A DNA stretch of 63,221 nt from Streptomyces sp. NBC_01264. Lineage in GTDB: Bacteria > Actinomycetota > Actinomycetes > Streptomycetales > Streptomycetaceae. Location: NCBI RefSeq assembly GCF_026340675.1, contig NZ_JAPEOX010000008.1:1-63221 (forward strand). The letters are read 5' to 3'. This document shows positions 8,407 to 17,589 of this stretch, in pieces. Both the position numbers and the translations under genes were made by a program. A model generated the notes under the pieces. It saw only the letters and a program-made list of their open reading frames with translations. It ran no database searches and was not told the origin of the DNA. How positions within the stretch are numbered: the first letter of the stretch is position 1; each line of letters starts with the position of its first letter.

Positions 8407-9486
8407 TCACAACCCTCGGATGAAACTTTCCGGCACATCCGACAAGGCTGCCAACTGATCAATATGAGATGCGCGGAGCGATTCCAGCGTCAACTCGGCT
8501 GGTAATCCGGCTTCTTGCAGATAGCCGATAAACCGATTCTTGATGTCTCGAGAATGCAGCCGGCCGCCACGCTCTGTTACCCACAGTGCATCCTGGCCAG
8601 ACGCTCCGCAGTTCGGGCGCACACTGACAATGTAGTCTTGGAGCGCTTCTACCGCCCAGGGTCTCACGCTGCGAACCGCCCTCCACCGAGTGGATCCCTT
8701 CACTCGATTCCCCCACTGGACCCTCAAGAGGCCATAATTTCCGAGATCCGGGGCAGAGGGGTCTTCGGAGAAATCTTCCAGGTTGAGATTGCAGCACTCA
8801 CGGCGGCGTAGCCCCCAGCCGTATGCAACCTTGAAGAAGGTTGCATCTCTCTGGGCTGCAAAAAATCCCTTTCTGGCATTCAGTGCAATATCCGAGGAAA
8901 TGCGGTCGCAGCATTCAAAGAATACTCGCAGCTCTTCATCCGTAAATGCGCGGATGCTTTGAGGCTTCGCCAGAAGGGCCGACGTGTTCCATTCGTGGCA
9001 GATCTGAGCGGGCTTCATATCGAATCGGAATTCACACTCTGAACTCCACCCCTGCGAAGGAGATGTGACATAGTCGACAAACGATCTCACGCTCACCTGA
9101 TGTGCACGCAAAGTCGCGCCGGAAAGCTTCTCCCTCTCGGAGAGATGGTTCATCCAGCTACTCAGGTCTTCGGCAGTCCATTCCCAAGGCCATTTTCCTG
9201 TGAAGGTGATCAGCCGGCGCACATGTGTCAGCTTGCTACGGACTGTGTTCCCATTCAAGCCGATCTCAGCGGACTGATACAGGGCGAACTGCGCAGCCAT
9301 CGCCGCGAAAAAGTCCTCCGGCGCCTCGGTGTCGCCCCGACTGGCCAGCCCTTTGCCTGCGTACACCCTGCTACCTCGTTCCGGCTTCGGGTGGAATCCG
9401 GGTTCGGCCACCGATTCGCCGCCTGTGACTATCGATGCCTTGTTCGGCGAAGGAGCGCGTACATCGTGGCGCCGACCGCCATGCAA
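8407..9486 (-). CDS. tyrosine recombinase, C-terminally truncated
   Basis: About 359 codons. The N-terminal SAM-like DNA-binding domain contains GNTVRSKLTHVRRLITFTGK and TLRAHQVSVRSFVDYV. The catalytic domain shows the first arginine in VAYGWGLRRRECCNLNLEDF and a box-II-like LESLRASHIDQLAALSDVP. The frame then stops after SFIRGL, before the G-H-x and catalytic Tyr regions, so the enzyme should be inactive. The start is uncertain: the frame overlaps the next gene's 3' end, and a GTG near 9411 would remove most of the overlap. Family members in Streptomyces sit on plasmids and in terminal regions. Confidence 0.7.
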   Translation of the reverse strand: MHGGRRHDVRAPSPNKASIVTGGESVAEPGFHPKPERGSRVYAGKGLASRGDTEAPEDFFAAMAAQFALYQSAEIGLNGNTVRSKLTHVRRLITFTGKWPWEWTAEDLSSWMNHLSEREKLSGATLRAHQVSVRSFVDYVTSPSQGWSSECEFRFDMKPAQICHEWNTSALLAKPQSIRAFTDEELRVFFECCDRISSDIALNARKGFFAAQRDATFFKVAYGWGLRRRECCNLNLEDFSEDPSAPDLGNYGLLRVQWGNRVKGSTRWRAVRSVRPWAVEALQDYIVSVRPNCGASGQDALWVTERGGRLHSRDIKNRFIGYLQEAGLPAELTLESLRASHIDQLAALSDVPESFIRGL

Positions 9487-10034
9487 GACAGTAGCGCCCC
9501 GACGGCCAGCTCCATCACGCTTATTCTCCCCACGCTTCCACCCAGACCTCCCTGGACGCCAGCCGGCGCCTGGGGCGGGGAACCTGTGGCACGGGAAGGT
9601 GGGATCTTAGTGGGAGAAGCGGAACTAGTGGCGCGAGGAGGGGAACTCGACAGGGATGTAGAACTGGTCGTCGGCTGCGTGGAAGCGCCACCACTGATAG
9701 CTAGATTCACCGATTCGGTCACTCCGCCGCATGTGAAATCGACCGAATATAGCGCACCGGGCCTGGCATCCGCATAGATGCGTACAGATTTACTTGTTCC
9801 GCGAGAGATGGCCACAGTATCGAACACCGCAGAATACACCTCGGTCTCCGCGTAATCACAGTTGCTGACGGAGATCTTGGCCTGACCTCCCGGAGCGACT
9901 GTCGACGGCGTGATGACGATGTCAGCGGACTGAGCAGCTGCGGCCTGACCGCCCCAGGCAAGTAGACACAACATGAAACTGCCGGTAACGACGCTCGACA
10001 AGAATGGCCCTGAAACGGGTACGGCCATGGGCAT
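9429..10034 (-). CDS. secreted, C-terminally membrane-anchored protein
   Basis: 201 residues. An N-terminal signal (hydrophobic VVTGSFMLCLLAWGGQAAAA) is followed by a roughly 90-residue beta-rich domain opening with ADIVITPSTVAPGGQAKISV and containing two cysteines (SNCDY, FTCGG). Next come a Ser/Thr/Pro stalk, a hydrophobic segment (LAVGALLSCMAVGATMYALL) and a basic tail RRTRHR, a typical anchored Streptomyces surface protein layout. A GGAGA site precedes the first ATG; the second Met, two codons on, is also possible. Function unknown. Confidence 0.75.
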   Translation of the reverse strand: MPMAVPVSGPFLSSVVTGSFMLCLLAWGGQAAAAQSADIVITPSTVAPGGQAKISVSNCDYAETEVYSAVFDTVAISRGTSKSVRIYADARPGALYSVDFTCGGVTESVNLAISGGASTQPTTSSTSLSSSPPRATSSASPTKIPPSRATGSPPQAPAGVQGGLGGSVGRISVMELAVGALLSCMAVGATMYALLRRTRHR

Positions 10035-10591
10035 TCTCCATCCTCGGACGAGCTTTCGGAACAGTACCTATCGTCTGCTCGGTGAACAGCTTTCATGCTA
10101 TGCGCGGTAGGGGTGACCCGACATCTGAGGGGTACGAATGGGGCATAGAGCCAGGGCTGGGGCAGCCTGCCTACGAGGCAGCCACCGAGCCACCAGCGCC
10201 GCTGGCCACGGGGTGCGCGGAGAGGACGGTGGCTCCTCACCGAGACCGTCGTCGGCCCAGTCGAGGAGGTTGCCGTCCTCGACGCGTACCTCGATACACC
10301 ATCGTCCAAGGATGTCGACCCGCTCCGGCCTGGGCACGTCTGCGAGCGGCACGGTGCCGGGCATGGCTTGTCGTATATGAACGTGGTGCACTTGATGCCG
10401 CCTTGGGCGGCCGCTGGGTCTCCTCGGACATTGCGTGTCTCCCCTCCTTCTCAGAAACGCTCCTTTCCCGGAGCAAGATCAAGAACAGTCGACGGGAGTG
10501 GTCCGGATCGCGGATTTACTGTCACAACTCGTTCTCACTCAAAAGTGGAATGGGGTGCGTTCTGGGAATTGTTTGTGACAGCATTCGGGTC
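10035..10591. other. intergenic region upstream of the serine recombinase
   Basis: A minus-strand frame at 10098-10391 (start MHHVHIRQAMPGTVPLADVP) may be a decayed gene, but it has no good ribosome site. The last 80 bp before the recombinase carry the TGTCACAA/TTGTGACA repeat listed separately. Confidence 0.4.
10520..10580. promoter_or_regulatory. candidate res or operator site of the serine recombinase
   Basis: TGTCACAA at 10520-10527 and its exact complement TTGTGACA at 10573-10580, 45 bp apart and ending 11 bp before the recombinase ATG. The position fits resolvase-type recombinases, which bind sites upstream of their own gene. No footprint-like core is proven. Confidence 0.45.
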
Positions 10592-11584
10592 ATGACGGAC
10601 CCTCAAACCGCACTCGCGTCCGAAGCGGATGACGTCGAGCGCCACTCCTGCCCGCGCTGTCACGCATCGTCAGGCTCACCCTGCCGCTCGCGTTCCGGGG
10701 CAGTCGCCGGGACTTATCACACCGGCCGCTTCACGAAGGTGCCCCGGCTCGGGAAACTGCTGCGGGTGCCGACCCCGGCCGACCGGGGTCCGGGGCAGCC
10801 GTGGCGGCCCGGCACGCCGGCGCCCGCGCCCATCGACCCGGACACCCCGAGCGCGGACATCCGCATCGGCTACGCCCGCTGCTCGACCCTGACCCAGGAA
10901 CTCCAGAGCCAGCTGGACGCGCTCGCCGCGAAGAGCATCCCCCGGGACAAGATCTTCTCCGAGAAGATCAGCACCCGCGTACGGGTCCGCCCGAAGTTCG
11001 AGGCCGCGCTCGCCGCGGCGAGGGAGATCAAGGCGCACGCCCCGCACTGCCGGGTGATCTTCACGGTTTACGAGATGAAGCGACTCGGGCGGGACGCCGC
11101 CGAGCTGACCGCGCTCGCCGACCACCTCGCCGCCCACGGCCTGGTCCTGGAGATGCTCGCAGGGCCCCTCGCCGGGATCTACGACCCCACCGGCCACGGC
11201 CGCCTCCTGTTCGCGTTCTTCGCCGCGATGGCGGAGACCGAACGGGAGAACATCCGGGAATCGACCCTCGAAGGGCTCGACACCGCGGCCCGCAAGGGCA
11301 AGCACGGCGGCCGGCCTCCCGTCATCACCGACGACATGCTCCACACCGTCCTGCGCCGCCGCGCGGGCGGCGAGAGCGTCGAGCAGATCCAGCCCGACCT
11401 GATCATCCCCACCGGCAAGCGCAAGGGACGGAACCCGAGCCTGTCGAGCATCTACCGGGCCCTGGCCGAGCACGAGAAACGACAGGCATACCCGGAGGCC
11501 ATCACCGCGGCACACGCCGACTTCGCCGCCCTCCAGACCGTCGGCAGCATCCCGGGCCAGACGGCAGGGAGCATGAGCGCATGA
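10592..11584 (+). CDS. serine recombinase (resolvase family) with N-terminal Cys motif
   Basis: 330 residues. Residues 1-90 form an extension with CPRCHASSGSPC (possible zinc knuckle) and a GTYHTGRFTKVPRLGKLL segment. The resolvase catalytic domain then begins IRIGYARCSTLTQELQSQLD with the nucleophilic serine, followed by KISTRVRVRPKFEAAL, YEMKRLGRDAAEL, FAFFAAMAETERENIRE, and a C-terminal HTH (GGRPPVITDDML). The ATG at 10592 is chosen over the long upstream frame because the preceding sequence is non-coding in character. It overlaps the next gene by ATGA. The probable role is resolution or site-specific recombination of a mobile element. Confidence 0.85.
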   Translation: MTDPQTALASEADDVERHSCPRCHASSGSPCRSRSGAVAGTYHTGRFTKVPRLGKLLRVPTPADRGPGQPWRPGTPAPAPIDPDTPSADIRIGYARCSTLTQELQSQLDALAAKSIPRDKIFSEKISTRVRVRPKFEAALAAAREIKAHAPHCRVIFTVYEMKRLGRDAAELTALADHLAAHGLVLEMLAGPLAGIYDPTGHGRLLFAFFAAMAETERENIRESTLEGLDTAARKGKHGGRPPVITDDMLHTVLRRRAGGESVEQIQPDLIIPTGKRKGRNPSLSSIYRALAEHEKRQAYPEAITAAHADFAALQTVGSIPGQTAGSMSA

Positions 11585-11763
11585 TCTACGGCATCCGCCG
11601 CACGAAAGGCGCTCCAGTGTTGGGCGCACTGCCCGGCCAGGACGGCCCCTTCGGCCGGCGGCCCGCGGCCGACGAGGACGACCGCACGGACACCACCATC
11701 AAGGAGCCAGCCACCACGGACGGGAACGCTCACAGTCCGGTAGAACAGCCGAGCCCCTTCTAA
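11581..11763 (+). CDS. small protein coupled to the serine recombinase
   Basis: 60 residues, starting at the ATG of an ATGA shared with the recombinase stop, so it is probably translationally coupled. Sequence begins MIYGIRRTKGAPVLGALPGQ and becomes acidic and Thr/Pro rich. No family recognised. Confidence 0.5.
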   Translation: MIYGIRRTKGAPVLGALPGQDGPFGRRPAADEDDRTDTTIKEPATTDGNAHSPVEQPSPF

Positions 11764-11873
11764 TCGAAGGCCTACCCCGTCAGGGCTTCAAGATCATCCC
11801 ACTGCCCCTTTTGAGCTCACCTTGGCTGGACCCCGTCTAAGTCAGACGAAGGACACATCCCGGAGGCACAGGC

Positions 11874-12065
11874 TTGATCCGCATCTGTGTGCGCTGCGAC
11901 CGCGCCATTGTCGGCGACGCGAAAACCGTTCCCGTGGACTCCACCTCCGGGTCGCGGCCGGATAGATACATCCACCTGCCTGGCGACCTGCCTGGCGACG
12001 CGGACTGCACCCCCGCCGAAGGCGCCGACAGTGAACCCTCCTGCTGGATCTCCGATTCAACGTGA
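11874..12065 (+). CDS. Streptomyces-type hypothetical protein with CxxC
   Basis: 63 residues from TTG with a GGAGG site at good distance. Sequence begins MIRICVRCDRAIVGDAKTVP; the CVRC pair plus later cysteines (DADCTPAE, PSCW) suggest metal binding. The stop overlaps the next start (GTGA), giving a two-gene coupled unit. Confidence 0.65.
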   Translation: MIRICVRCDRAIVGDAKTVPVDSTSGSRPDRYIHLPGDLPGDADCTPAEGADSEPSCWISDST

Positions 12066-12256
12066 CGCCGACCAGCCCCGACGACCTGCCGCCCGTTCCG
12101 CCGGAGGCCGGCTGCCCTGACTGTGATCTCTACCTCGCCGCCATGAAGGGCATCCTCGCCGACTGGCATCCCGGTGACCGGCCTCTCCCTCTGGCAAGCG
12201 AGCTCGGAGCCGCCCTCGCCATATTCAGCGAACACTTCGACCAGCATTTGCAGTGA
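12062..12256 (+). CDS. Streptomyces-type hypothetical protein with CPDC
   Basis: 64 residues from a GTG that overlaps the upstream stop. It contains GCPDCDLYLAAMKGILADW and a C-terminal helix ending FSEHFDQHLQ. This pair resembles short conserved hypothetical proteins common in Streptomyces genomes. Function unknown. The next IS6 end starts 30 bp downstream. Confidence 0.65.
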   Translation: MTPTSPDDLPPVPPEAGCPDCDLYLAAMKGILADWHPGDRPLPLASELGAALAIFSEHFDQHLQ

Positions 12257-12286
12257 CGGTTGGCGGACGTCTGTAACCCTCTCGGA

Positions 12287-12433
12287 GGCACTGTCACGTT
12301 ATTGGCCGTGCAGCTGGCTGATGGTGCGTCAGGGCAGGAGGGGGGCGTCTCCGTCGTCGCTCAGGTGGTGGCGGGCACGCCGACGGCGCCGGTGATGTGG
12401 TTCCAGATGGTGAAGCGGAGGGTCATCTCGAAG
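12287..12433 (-). mobile_element. IS6-family 3'-end remnant
   Basis: Starts with GGCACTGTCACGTTATTGG and contains the last codons of a minus-strand IS6 transposase (FTIWNHITGAVG region). It is cut by the next IS6 end at 12434. Confidence 0.8.
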
Positions 12434-12980
12434 GGCACTGCCACCTTGTCCGGCGGTCTGGGATGATCTTCGGGTTGTCGGTGTCCGGGAGGGGTGGGGT
12501 TCGTGCCGTCTGTGGTGCCGTCGTACAAGAATCACCGCTACCCGGTGGAGATCATTTCGCACTGTGTGTGGCTGCACTTCCGCTTCCCCCTCTCCTTCCG
12601 CGAGGTCAAGGAGATGATGCTCGAGCGGGGTGTGATCGTCTCCTACGAGACCATCCGCCGGTGGTGTCTGAAGTTCGGCCAGGCCTACGCCAACGCGCTG
12701 CGCCGCAGGCGCCCACAGCCCGGCGATAAATGGCACCTCGACGAGGTCTTCATCAAGATCGGCGGGGCGCACAAGTACCTGTGGCGGGCCGTGGACGCCC
12801 ACGGCAACGTCCTCGACATCCTCGTCCAGAGCCGCCGTGACAAGGCTGCGGCCAGGCGCTTCTTCCGCCGGCTCCTCACCTCCACCGGGCGGGTGCCCAG
12901 GGCGGTGGTCACCGACAAGCTGAAGTCGTACGGGGCCGCGCACCGGGAAGTGATGCCGTCGGTGGAGCACCGCTCCCATA
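12434..12980 (+). pseudogene. IS6-family element, 5' part
   Basis: The left end GGCACTGCCACCTTGTCCGG and codons from MGFVPSVVPSYKNHRYPVE through VMPSVEHRSH, then cut by the next IS6 terminal repeat. First two catalytic Asp present, Glu lost. Confidence 0.88.
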
Positions 12981-13849
12981 GGCCTTGTCACGTTGTCGGG
13001 GCAGGGTGAGATGATCTTCGGGTTGTCCGTCCGGTGAGGGGTGGGGTTCGTGTCGTCCAGCACGCCGTCGTATGCGAATCACCGTTACCCGGTGGAGATC
13101 ATTTCGCACTGTGTGTGGCTGTACTTCCGCTTCCCCCTCAGCTTCCGTGAGGTGGAGGAGATGATGCTCGAGCGGGGCGTGATCGTCTCGTACGAGAGCA
13201 TCCGCCGGTGGTGTCTGAAGTTCGGCCAGGCCTACGCCAACGCGCTGCGCCGCAGGCGCCCGCAGCCCGGCGACAAGTGGCATCTCGACGAGGTGTTCAT
13301 CAAGATCGGCGGGAAGCAGAAGTACTTGTGGCGGGCCGTCGATGCCGACGGAAACGTCCTCGACATCCTCGTCCAGAGCCGGCGTGACAAGGCTGCGGCC
13401 AGGCGTTTCTTCCGTCGGCTCCTCACCTCCACCGGGCAGGTACCCCGGGTGGTCGTGACCGACAAGCTGAGGTCGTACGGGGCGGCGCACCGGGGAAGTG
13501 ATGCCCTCCGTGGAGCACCGTGCCCACAAGGGCTTGAACAACCGGGCCGAGAACTCCCACCAGCCAACGAGGCAGCGGGAACGCGCGATGAAAGGGTTCC
13601 GCAGCCCGGGTGGGGCGCAACGGTTCCTGGCCGCGTTCACCGGAATCTCACCCCACTTCCGGCCCCACCGGCACCTGATGACCGCCGGCGGCCACCGCTT
13701 CGAGATGATGATCCGCTTCACCGTCTGGAACCAGATCACCGGCAGCACGAGGAGCCTGCTTGCCGCGGCCTGAATTACGCCCTCTACCAGGCCCTGGCAC
13801 ACCCTGACGCGCAATCAAACGATCACGCCGCCGACAACGTGACAGTGCC
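12981..13849 (+). mobile_element. IS6-family element (type a), full length with damaged transposase
   Basis: Bounded by GGCCTTGTCACGTTGTCGG and CCGACAACGTGACAGTGCC. It is full length, but its transposase has a frameshift. Confidence 0.9.
13041..13773 (+). pseudogene. IS6-family transposase (type a), frameshifted
   Basis: Identical by eye to the type-a enzyme up to YGAAHR. An extra G (GCACCGGGGAAGTG near 13490 against GCACCGGGAAGTG in intact copies) then shifts the frame. The remaining 92 codons, with the catalytic Glu, continue from about 13498 in another frame. Confidence 0.92.
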
Positions 13850-13927
13850 AACGGAACCCCTTCATCGCGCGTTCCCGCTGCCTCGTCGGCTGATGTGAGT
13901 TCTCGGCCCGGTTGTTGAGTCCCTTGT
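13850..13927 (-). mobile_element. IS6-family (type b) 3' fragment left of IS1182 copy A
   Basis: 78 bp encoding HKGLNNRAENSHQPTRQRER-like sequence on the minus strand, abutting IS1182 at the HKG codons. It is the inverted match of 15787 onward. Confidence 0.85.
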
Positions 13928-15786
13928 GGATCCTGCTGGCCAAATGTGGGGGGCAGTCAGGCCGTGAGGGTGAGGTCAAGTCTCGCGAGGTGACTGGTGC
14001 GGGTGTGGTCGAGGGGTTGGTTGTTCCACCAGGCGTCGAGGCGGATGAGGTTGAGGGCGACGGCGGAGTAGACGTGTTCGAGGTGGGTCTTCGCGAGGCC
14101 GCGATAGCGGGCCCTGCGGTTACCGGTGACGGCTGTGGCCTGGCGGATGGTGCCCTCGACGCCGGCGCGCAGGGCGTATGTGGTCTGCCAGTCGGCGTCC
14201 TGCTGGGCGGCGTGGTTCGTGTTGATCAGTTCCTGCAGGTCCCGTGGGCGCAGGGTGAGCTGGCGGCCCTGGCGTGTGGCGTCGGTGCATGCCGCTCTGA
14301 CCGGGCAGGGGCCGCAGTCGGCCTCGTCGAAGCGGACCGCGATCCCTTCGCGGCCGTGTTGCCGGGCCGGGCTCCAGAACCTGCTGGTGGCGCCCTGGGG
14401 GCAGGTGGCTTGCTCGGCGTCCCAGTCGATGGTGAAGGCTTCGCGCTGGTAACCGGCGTTCTCCCGGTCCTGGCGGGAGGTGCCCGCCAGGAGCGGTGCG
14501 ACCAGGGTGATCCCGAAGGCGGCCCGGGCCCCGGCGAGGAGTTCCGCGCTTGCGTAGCCGGAGTCGAGGTAGTGCTCGGCGGGCAGCAGGCCCCGGTCGG
14601 CGAGGGCCCGGTGGACGGGCTCGACCAGCTTCACATCGGGCACGGTCGCGTCCGTGGTCGCGACATGTGTGATCACGTTCGGGATGTCCGGACGCGCCCG
14701 GCGTCCCGGCCGCGGGGTCCCTCCGCCGGGCCGGGGCCGCTGGCAGACCTCGCTGATGTGCAGTTTGTACCCGGTCCAGTGTAGGGCGTTCTTGGTGCCG
14801 TTGCGGGCGTCGAGGTCGTAGGGCGAGGCCAGGCGCAGTCTGCCGGGCGGGAGACCCTCCTTGTCCGCCTCCCGCCGCTTGACCACCTCCCGCCCGTCGC
14901 CGCCGGTGGTGACCAGGTAGTTCTGCACAGTGATCCGGCGCAGGACCTGGACCGCGGGCAGCTCGCGCAGCCACAGGGGCGAGTGAGGGTTGTGGACCGC
15001 CCGCAGCAGGGCCACCGCGTCACGGCCGTAGTCCAGTACGAGTTCGTCCCGCTTGGCTTTGGAGCTGGCGGGACGCCAGCTCTCGTCGATGCGCCGCCCG
15101 TAGCGGCGGTTCCACCCACGGACGTCCACGGCCTGCGCCACCCAGTGCGGGGCCGCGGCGGACAGCGCCTCCAGCGCGGCCCGCACCGACTCCCCGCACA
15201 GCTCGAGGCGGTTCAGGTCCCGCACCGCCGCCAGCACGTGGGTGGAGTCGGTCCGCTGCTTACCCCCAGCCTTGACCAGGCCCTTGCCCTTCAATGCCGC
15301 CAGCAGCAGATCCAGTACCCGCTCCTCCAGGCCGTGCTCGACCACCCGGGTGCGGAACTCCGAGAGCACCGAGGCATCGAAGCCGACGTCCTCCAACTCC
15401 AGGCCAAGGCAGTACTTCCACGACAGGTCGAACCGGACCCGGTGGGCGGCGGCGCGGTCGGTCAGGTTCTCCGCCATCTGCAGCACCGTCACCATCGCCA
15501 GCCGCCCCGGCGACCAGCCCCGCCGGCCCCGCAGACCGAACGCCCCGGCGAACTCGGCATCCGCGAACAGCCCGCCCAGCTCATCCCGCACCCGCATAGC
15601 CAACGGCGGCGCCCCACGACCAGCCACCGCCCGCGCGACCCGCACCGTCACCTCAGGGACCTCGGGCCACTGCTCCGGCAGCAACGACATGACTCCCACC
15701 CCACCAGCCGGGAACGACAGAACCGGCCACCACCATGCCAACCGCCCGCCCTCACCGCAGGACACGACATTTGGCCAGCAGGATCC
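13928..15786 (-). mobile_element. IS1182-family element, copy A
   Basis: Ends GGATCCTGCTGGCCAAATGT and its complement. Both flanks are 3' halves of type-b IS6 in opposite orientation, unlike copies B, C and D. The left end lacks the CGTGTCC extension seen next to the right end, consistent with distinct left and right termini. Confidence 0.92.
13957..15690 (-). CDS. IS1182-family transposase
   Basis: 577 residues from ATG with a GTGGGAG ribosome site; the frame is open to 15765. The N-terminal DUF772-like domain (MSLLPEQWPEVPEVTVRVAR, GRRGWSPGRLAMVTVLQMAE) precedes a DDE core: KQRTDSTHVLAAVRDL (first Asp), LLPAEHYLDSGYASAELLAG (second Asp) and ALRAGVEGTIRQATAV (Glu). A four-cysteine cluster (DCGPCPVRAAC plus ATC) lies between. 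The translation equals that of copies B-D. Moves by cut-and-paste. Confidence 0.93.
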   Translation of the reverse strand: MSLLPEQWPEVPEVTVRVARAVAGRGAPPLAMRVRDELGGLFADAEFAGAFGLRGRRGWSPGRLAMVTVLQMAENLTDRAAAHRVRFDLSWKYCLGLELEDVGFDASVLSEFRTRVVEHGLEERVLDLLLAALKGKGLVKAGGKQRTDSTHVLAAVRDLNRLELCGESVRAALEALSAAAPHWVAQAVDVRGWNRRYGRRIDESWRPASSKAKRDELVLDYGRDAVALLRAVHNPHSPLWLRELPAVQVLRRITVQNYLVTTGGDGREVVKRREADKEGLPPGRLRLASPYDLDARNGTKNALHWTGYKLHISEVCQRPRPGGGTPRPGRRARPDIPNVITHVATTDATVPDVKLVEPVHRALADRGLLPAEHYLDSGYASAELLAGARAAFGITLVAPLLAGTSRQDRENAGYQREAFTIDWDAEQATCPQGATSRFWSPARQHGREGIAVRFDEADCGPCPVRAACTDATRQGRQLTLRPRDLQELINTNHAAQQDADWQTTYALRAGVEGTIRQATAVTGNRRARYRGLAKTHLEHVYSAVALNLIRLDAWWNNQPLDHTRTSHLARLDLTLTA

Positions 15787-16107
15787 ACAAGGGACTCAAC
15801 AACCGGGCCGAGAACTCACATCAGCCGACGAGGCAGCGGGAACGCGCGATGAAGGGGTTCCGTTCCGTCGGCGCAGCCCAACGGTTCCTGGCCGCGTTCA
15901 GCGGCATCTCACCCCACTTCAGACCCCGACGCCACCTCCTCACCGCCACCGGCTACCGCACCGAAATGATCACCCGCTTCGCCATCTGGGACCAGATCAC
16001 CGGCACCGCAGGCCTGCCCGCGGCCACCTGAAACAGACACCACTACCACGGCCAGACACGTCCCGAACCAGAAGATGCCCCCGAGAATCACTCAACCTGA
16101 CAACGCC
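15787..16107 (+). pseudogene. IS6-family (type b) 3' half right of IS1182 copy A
   Basis: Codons from HKGLNNRAENSHQPTRQRER to the stop at 16031, then the terminal repeat ending CTCAACCTGACAACGCC. The 5' half is absent here. Confidence 0.88.
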
Positions 16108-16601
16108 CTCTGTGGCTCTCGGCGATCCGCGACGCCTTCTCCCGCCGGGTGGTCGCCTGGGAGACTTCCGCCCGCGCGGACGCCGACCTGGTGCTGACCA
16201 CCCTGGAGTACGCCCTCGCGTCCCGCGAGGTCGAGCCCGGCCAGCTGATTCATCACGCGGACCACGGCTGTCAATACACGTCTATCAAGCTCACAACCCG
16301 GCTAATGAGAGCTGGAGTTGAAGCGTCCATGGGCTCGATCGGCGACTCATACGATAACGCTCTCGCGGAGAACCTCTGGATGCTCATCAAAACCGAGGGC
16401 CTCCGTGGCCGGACCTTCACCACCCGGGCTGAGGCGAACCTCGCGCTCTTCGAGTACATCGATGGCTTCTACAACTCCCGTCGCATCCAGGAACGGCTCG
16501 GCTTCCTCAGCCCGATCGAGTACGAAGAGAAGCACTACGCCAACCAGGCGACGGCCGAACCAGCGAACCTGAACACCCGTCAACCCCTCCTGACCAGCTA
16601 A
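16108..16601 (+). pseudogene. IS3-family transposase orfB, C-terminal fragment
   Basis: Begins mid-gene exactly at the IS6 end. Contains the second catalytic Asp region HHADHGCQYTS and the Glu region DNALAENLWMLIKTE, ending in RIQERLGFLSPIEYEEKHY. This IS3 lineage differs from the one at 59.5 kb. The first Asp and N-terminus are lost. Confidence 0.85.
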
Positions 16602-16731
16602 TCAGCAACTCCCGAACAACGGGGGAACCTCATATTGACGGATATATGAGGGATGGAACCGGGAGTGTGCCGTTTCACCCGCCTGCTGCTGAGGAATAGT
16701 CAGACCGGGCCAGTAGGCGGGCCTTCCTGAA

Positions 16732-16850
16732 GGCACTGTCACCTTGTTCGGCGGTCTGGGATGATCTTCGGGTTGTGGGTGTCCGGGTGGGGTGGGGGTT
16801 CGTGTCGTCTGGGGTTCCGTCGTACGCGAATCACCGCTACCCGGCCGAGG
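16732..16850 (+). mobile_element. IS6-family 5'-end remnant
   Basis: The left end GGCACTGTCACCTTGTTCGG and the first codons (VPSYANHRYP), cut at 16851 by another IS6 terminal repeat. Confidence 0.82.
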
Positions 16851-16929
16851 GGCGCTGTCACGTTGTCGGTGGTGTGATTGTTTGATGGCGCGTCAGGGTG
16901 TGCCGAGGTCTTCCGTGGCCCGCTGCTCA
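16851..16929 (-). mobile_element. IS6-family 3'-end remnant
   Basis: Starts GGCGCTGTCACGTTGTCGG and retains only the non-coding 3' tail, up to the IS5 element boundary. Confidence 0.7.
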
Positions 16930-17059
16930 GAGCCTGGTGATCAAGGGCTAGTCAGTGCGGGGTGCCCCGCACTGGCGGGTGATCGTTTCCCTGCGGTGGG
17001 TGCCGAGGAGGGTTCCGGAGAAGCATCGAGCTGGTTCCGAGTGGACGTGGGAGGTCTCG

Positions 17060-17581
17060 ATGGTGTCCGTGATGTCGTTGATGACGGCGAAGGCCGAGCT
17101 GGCGCGAGGGAAGGCGACGGAGTGGCAGTCGCTGCTCGTGGAGGCCCAGGAGCAGGTGGATCACTGGCTGGCGGAGGCTGCGGCGGAAGAGGACGCGGTG
17201 CGCCGGTTGCGCCTTGCGCTTGAGGAGCGTGCGGAACTGGCTGAGGTAGCGGCCTCGTTGAGCCCGGTCGTGACGGAGGTCGACGAGGTGGCTGACGCGG
17301 TCGGCGCTCTCGCGCCGGTCCGGACAGCAGCGCTGAGGACGGCCCAGGGGCCCGCGCTGACGGTGGCTGGTCCGATCGCCGCGTGGGAGCCGGGACGGGA
17401 CGAGGAGGTGCTGCCCGGGATGTATCGGGCAGCGCTGGCGGTCGTGCGGGAGTCGGAGGGGGCGGTGATGGCCCGGCAGGTGGCCGAGCGGCTGGGCTGG
17501 GAGTCGAGTCCGGCGCGTCAGCAGCGGGCACGGGATGTGTGTTCCCGGCTCGCGGCGGGGGTGGATCGTGAAGCGGGGTGA
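17060..17581 (+). CDS. coiled-coil/winged-helix passenger protein of the IS5 element
   Basis: 173 residues from an ATG preceded by GGGAGG. Residues 1-80 (MTAKAELARGKATEWQSLLV, AEEDAVRRLRLALEERAELA) predict a long charged coiled coil. Residues 105-170 (MYRAALAVVRESEGAVMARQ, ERLGWESSPARQQRARDV) look like a small winged helix. It faces the transposase with only 8 bp between the two stops. Related short proteins occur in Streptomyces, but I cannot name the family. A regulatory role for the element is an inference. Confidence 0.7.
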   Translation: MVSVMSLMTAKAELARGKATEWQSLLVEAQEQVDHWLAEAAAEEDAVRRLRLALEERAELAEVAASLSPVVTEVDEVADAVGALAPVRTAALRTAQGPALTVAGPIAAWEPGRDEEVLPGMYRAALAVVRESEGAVMARQVAERLGWESSPARQQRARDVCSRLAAGVDREAG

Positions 17582-17589
17582 CGGGAAGT

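Noticed and set aside
10098..10391. 97-codon minus-strand ORF upstream of the serine recombinase
   Set aside because: No convincing ribosome site and weak protein character; possibly a decayed gene but not supportable.
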